Source: Novosphingobium sp. (GTDB lineage: Bacteria > Pseudomonadota > Alphaproteobacteria > Sphingomonadales > Sphingomonadaceae). Taken from it: a DNA stretch of 64,000 bases. The notes under the pieces were generated by a model that saw only the letters and a list, made by a program, of their open reading frames with translations, did no database searches and was not told the DNA's origin. The stretch is taken from NCBI RefSeq assembly GCF_020852455.1, contig NZ_JADZAT010000032.1, forward strand, positions 62,001-126,000. The letters are read 5' to 3'. Positions 62,383-64,000 of the stretch are shown here, one piece after another. The first letter of the stretch is position 1. Each line of letters begins with the position of its first letter. The position numbers were made by a program, and so were the translations under genes.

Positions 62383-62947
62383 CCCCGGTACCAGCATAAA
62401 GCGCAGCATGGTGACGGGCGTTCTCGACATAGTGCGCCACGCCCATCTGCAGCCCGGCGATTGCCCGGTCATCAAGATCGCGCATGAACTGGGCTGGCCG
62501 ACCGGCCCAGAGCTGGCGCGCCGGGATCCGCTTGCCGGGTGACAGCAGTGCGCCCGCCGCCAGCATGCCTTCGCGTTCGATCACGCAGCCGTTCATGGTC
62601 TGCGCGGCAAAGCCGACGAAGCCCTTGTCCTCGATCACGGTGCCATGGATCATCGCCATGTGCCCGATCAGCACATCATCGCCGATCAGGGTGGGATAGC
62701 CATCCGGCGCGCCAGGCATTGCCGCGTCGCAGTGGATGACCGAGCCATCCTGAACATTGGTGCGCGCACCGATCACGATCCGGCTGACATCGCCGCGCAG
62801 CACGCAATTGTACCAGATCGAGGCGTCAGGGCCGATTTCGACATCGCCGATGATCCGGCAGCCGGGAGCAATGAAGGCGCTGTCATGGATCCGCGGCGCT
62901 TTGCCGTGAATTCCGATGATCGTGGTGTCGGGTCGGGAAATGGTCAT
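62363..62947 (-). CDS. Gamma-carbonic-anhydrase-like hexapeptide protein
   Basis: A 194-residue left-handed beta-helix protein. The hexapeptide repeats run from about residue 15 to 145. The three zinc histidines are in SVIHCD and IGHMAMIHG, as in the YrdA/CaiE/gamma-CA group; the distinct catalytic acid loop of archaeal Cam is not visible, so carbonic-anhydrase activity is not assured. It overlaps the next upstream gene by four bases (ATGA). Confidence 0.9.
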   Translation of the reverse strand: MTISRPDTTIIGIHGKAPRIHDSAFIAPGCRIIGDVEIGPDASIWYNCVLRGDVSRIVIGARTNVQDGSVIHCDAAMPGAPDGYPTLIGDDVLIGHMAMIHGTVIEDKGFVGFAAQTMNGCVIEREGMLAAGALLSPGKRIPARQLWAGRPAQFMRDLDDRAIAGLQMGVAHYVENARHHAALYAGTGDGTPEG

Positions 62948-64000
62948 TCGATCCCCATGAAATTGGTCCAGGTTACATAGGGCAGCACCGAGGCATGGTC
63001 ATCACGCCACACTGCCGAGGCCGGCTTGCCCAGTGCCTTCCATTCGAAGTTCGGCGCCAGGCGGCGAATTCTGGCGATCTGCGCCGGATCGCGGCTGACT
63101 GCAACCCACTGCGATGCGAATTGTTCAAGCGCACGGTCCGGATTGTCGAAACGCATGGCCGCATGGAGCCCGCGCGCGCGGATTTCGGCCGCGAGCGGCG
63201 GTTCAAGATCGATGTAGTTGTTCGAGATATGCACCATCATCACCCCGCGCGGCGCCAGGGCATCAAGATAGACCCCGAAAGCCTCGTGAGTGAACAGGTG
63301 CATCGGCACCGAATCCGATGAAAAGGCATCGATCGCCAGAAAATCGAAGGCACCGCGCGGCTGGCGGGTCAGCTCGATCCGCGCATCGCCCAGCACCACC
63401 TTTGCCTTTGGCGCGCAATCCTGCAGGTAGGTGAAGCTGCCATTGCGCGAGAGGTGCAGCACGGCCTGATCGATCTCGAAGAAGGTCCAGTCCTGACCGG
63501 GCCGGGCCAGGCAGGCCAGCGAGCCGGTGCCCAGACCGAGCACACCGATCCGGGCGCGATCGCCCAGCAGCTGCGGCGCCAGGCGCAGCACGATGCCCGC
63601 CCCCGAACCCTCGCCATAATAGGCCAGCGGCGTGCGGCGCAGCTTGGGATCGAGTGACTGTTCGCCATGCAGGGTGGTGCCGTGCAGCAGGGTGCGCAGG
63701 CGCTTCTCGTCATAGTCGCGCACGGTGTAGATGCCGAAATAGCTGCGCGTACGAACGCCGGCGCGGCTATCGACGATCGTGTCCCAACCGCCTTGCGCCA
63801 GCATGACCCCGGTGAGCGTGCCAAACGCCCACCAGCGCCACGGCACCATGGCCATGCCGATCAAGGTCAGCGCCGCCGTGAGTGACCAGCGTTCAGGGCG
63901 GGTTTCAACATAGCGATTGGCATCGAAGATCAGCCAGACCAGCCAGGCCGCTGCCAGCACAAGTCCACCCAGTGCCAGGCGGCGCAGCGCCGGATCGAGC
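62944..64000 (-). CDS. Spermidine-synthase-like membrane protein, C-terminal part
   Basis: The frame remains open to the right edge (LDPALRRLALGG upstream of a GTG at 63960), so the N-terminus is outside. Visible: two hydrophobic segments (around LAAAWLVWLIF and SLTAALTLIGMAMVPWRWWAFGTLTGVML) and then a Rossmann methyltransferase-like domain: IGVLGLGTGSLACL, FFEID at the end of strand 2, VVLGDARIEL and FLAIDAFSSDSVPMHL. This fits the group in which a membrane region is fused to a spermidine-synthase-like domain. The polyamine substrate is not certain. Confidence 0.82.
   Translation of the reverse strand, partial: LDPALRRLALGGLVLAAAWLVWLIFDANRYVETRPERWSLTAALTLIGMAMVPWRWWAFGTLTGVMLAQGGWDTIVDSRAGVRTRSYFGIYTVRDYDEKRLRTLLHGTTLHGEQSLDPKLRRTPLAYYGEGSGAGIVLRLAPQLLGDRARIGVLGLGTGSLACLARPGQDWTFFEIDQAVLHLSRNGSFTYLQDCAPKAKVVLGDARIELTRQPRGAFDFLAIDAFSSDSVPMHLFTHEAFGVYLDALAPRGVMMVHISNNYIDLEPPLAAEIRARGLHAAMRFDNPDRALEQFASQWVAVSRDPAQIARIRRLAPNFEWKALGKPASAVWRDDHASVLPYVTWTNFMGIE

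Overview
The window is high-GC chromosomal DNA from an alphaproteobacterium, most likely a sphingomonad (Sphingomonadaceae/Erythrobacteraceae). The lineage call rests on gene content: SciP (DUF1153) with a small overlapping partner, a TrcR-type DUF1013 regulator, a DUF3035 lipoprotein behind lspA, DUF1192, a bactofilin-M23 pair, a COQ7-type hydroxylase, and interspersed palindromic repeats of the kind common in this order. The genus cannot be resolved by reading. Almost all genes are core or lineage-conserved. There is no phage, IS element, CRISPR array or rRNA operon.

Layout. 1-569: end of a HutC-like regulator. 583-6735 (-): a giant Ig-like/Calx-beta autotransporter. 6975-7049 (-): tRNA-Thr. 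7160-13265 (+): a microprotein, gpmA, purE, purK, folA, an M19 dipeptidase, ribF and a GDPD-like phosphodiesterase, tightly packed. 13457-17279 (+): ileS, lspA and the DUF3035 lipoprotein. 17479-18834 (-): a CorC/HlyC-type CNNM-CBS protein. 18921-19616 (+): an OmpA lipoprotein. 19675-20490 (-): an inositol-phosphatase/CysQ-like enzyme. 20615-23876 (+): sucC, then etfB-etfA. 24062-24982 (+): an unrecognised HTH protein. 25044-31482 (-): an RND pump adaptor and permease, a DUF445 protein and a GNAT acetyltransferase. 31762-32381 (-): sciP and its partner. 32535-33680 (+): mnmA. 33677-39044: a GDP-fucose locus, with manA and manC on the minus strand, and a lipoprotein serine hydrolase, gmd and fcl on the plus strand. 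39041-40599 (-): a CDF transporter and pdxH. 40702-43491 (+): a J-domain protein, a YihY-type membrane protein and fabI. 43511-51357 (-): a periplasmic protein, then a long co-directional run transcribed proA, NTF2-like, nadD, rsfS, rlmH, envC-like, ctpA, dsbB-like, coq7. 51520-53062 (+): an M23 peptidase and a bactofilin. 53210-55647 (-): an acyl-CoA synthetase and trcR. 55820-56482 (+): an exported protein. 56503-57504 (-): a quinone reductase. 57600-62100 (+): DUF1192, clpA, a truncated haemoglobin and a SulP transporter. 62104 to the right edge (-): DUF167, a gamma-carbonic-anhydrase-like protein and a spermidine-synthase-like membrane protein that runs off the window.

Themes. Nucleotide and cofactor supply (purE/purK, folA, ribF, nadD, pdxH, coq7), ETF-linked acyl-CoA oxidation, envelope construction (autotransporter, CtpA, EnvC-like, M23-bactofilin, RND pump, OmpA) and GDP-L-fucose for surface glycans are the main functions. 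Many neighbours overlap by one to four bases, which points to translational coupling.

The most unusual content is the set of palindromic DNA elements. There are four sequence families in seven places: long nested palindromes at 44203-44288 and 48413-48580; paired hairpins after the bactofilin gene and, in frame, inside ileS; two roughly 140-bp elements with terminal inverted repeats at 13269-13412 and 17343-17478; and a 64-bp palindrome between etfB and etfA. ileS also has two stretches of atypical base composition. Candidate operators sit upstream of etfB (LiuR-like), the truncated haemoglobin gene (FNR-like) and the SulP gene (unassigned).
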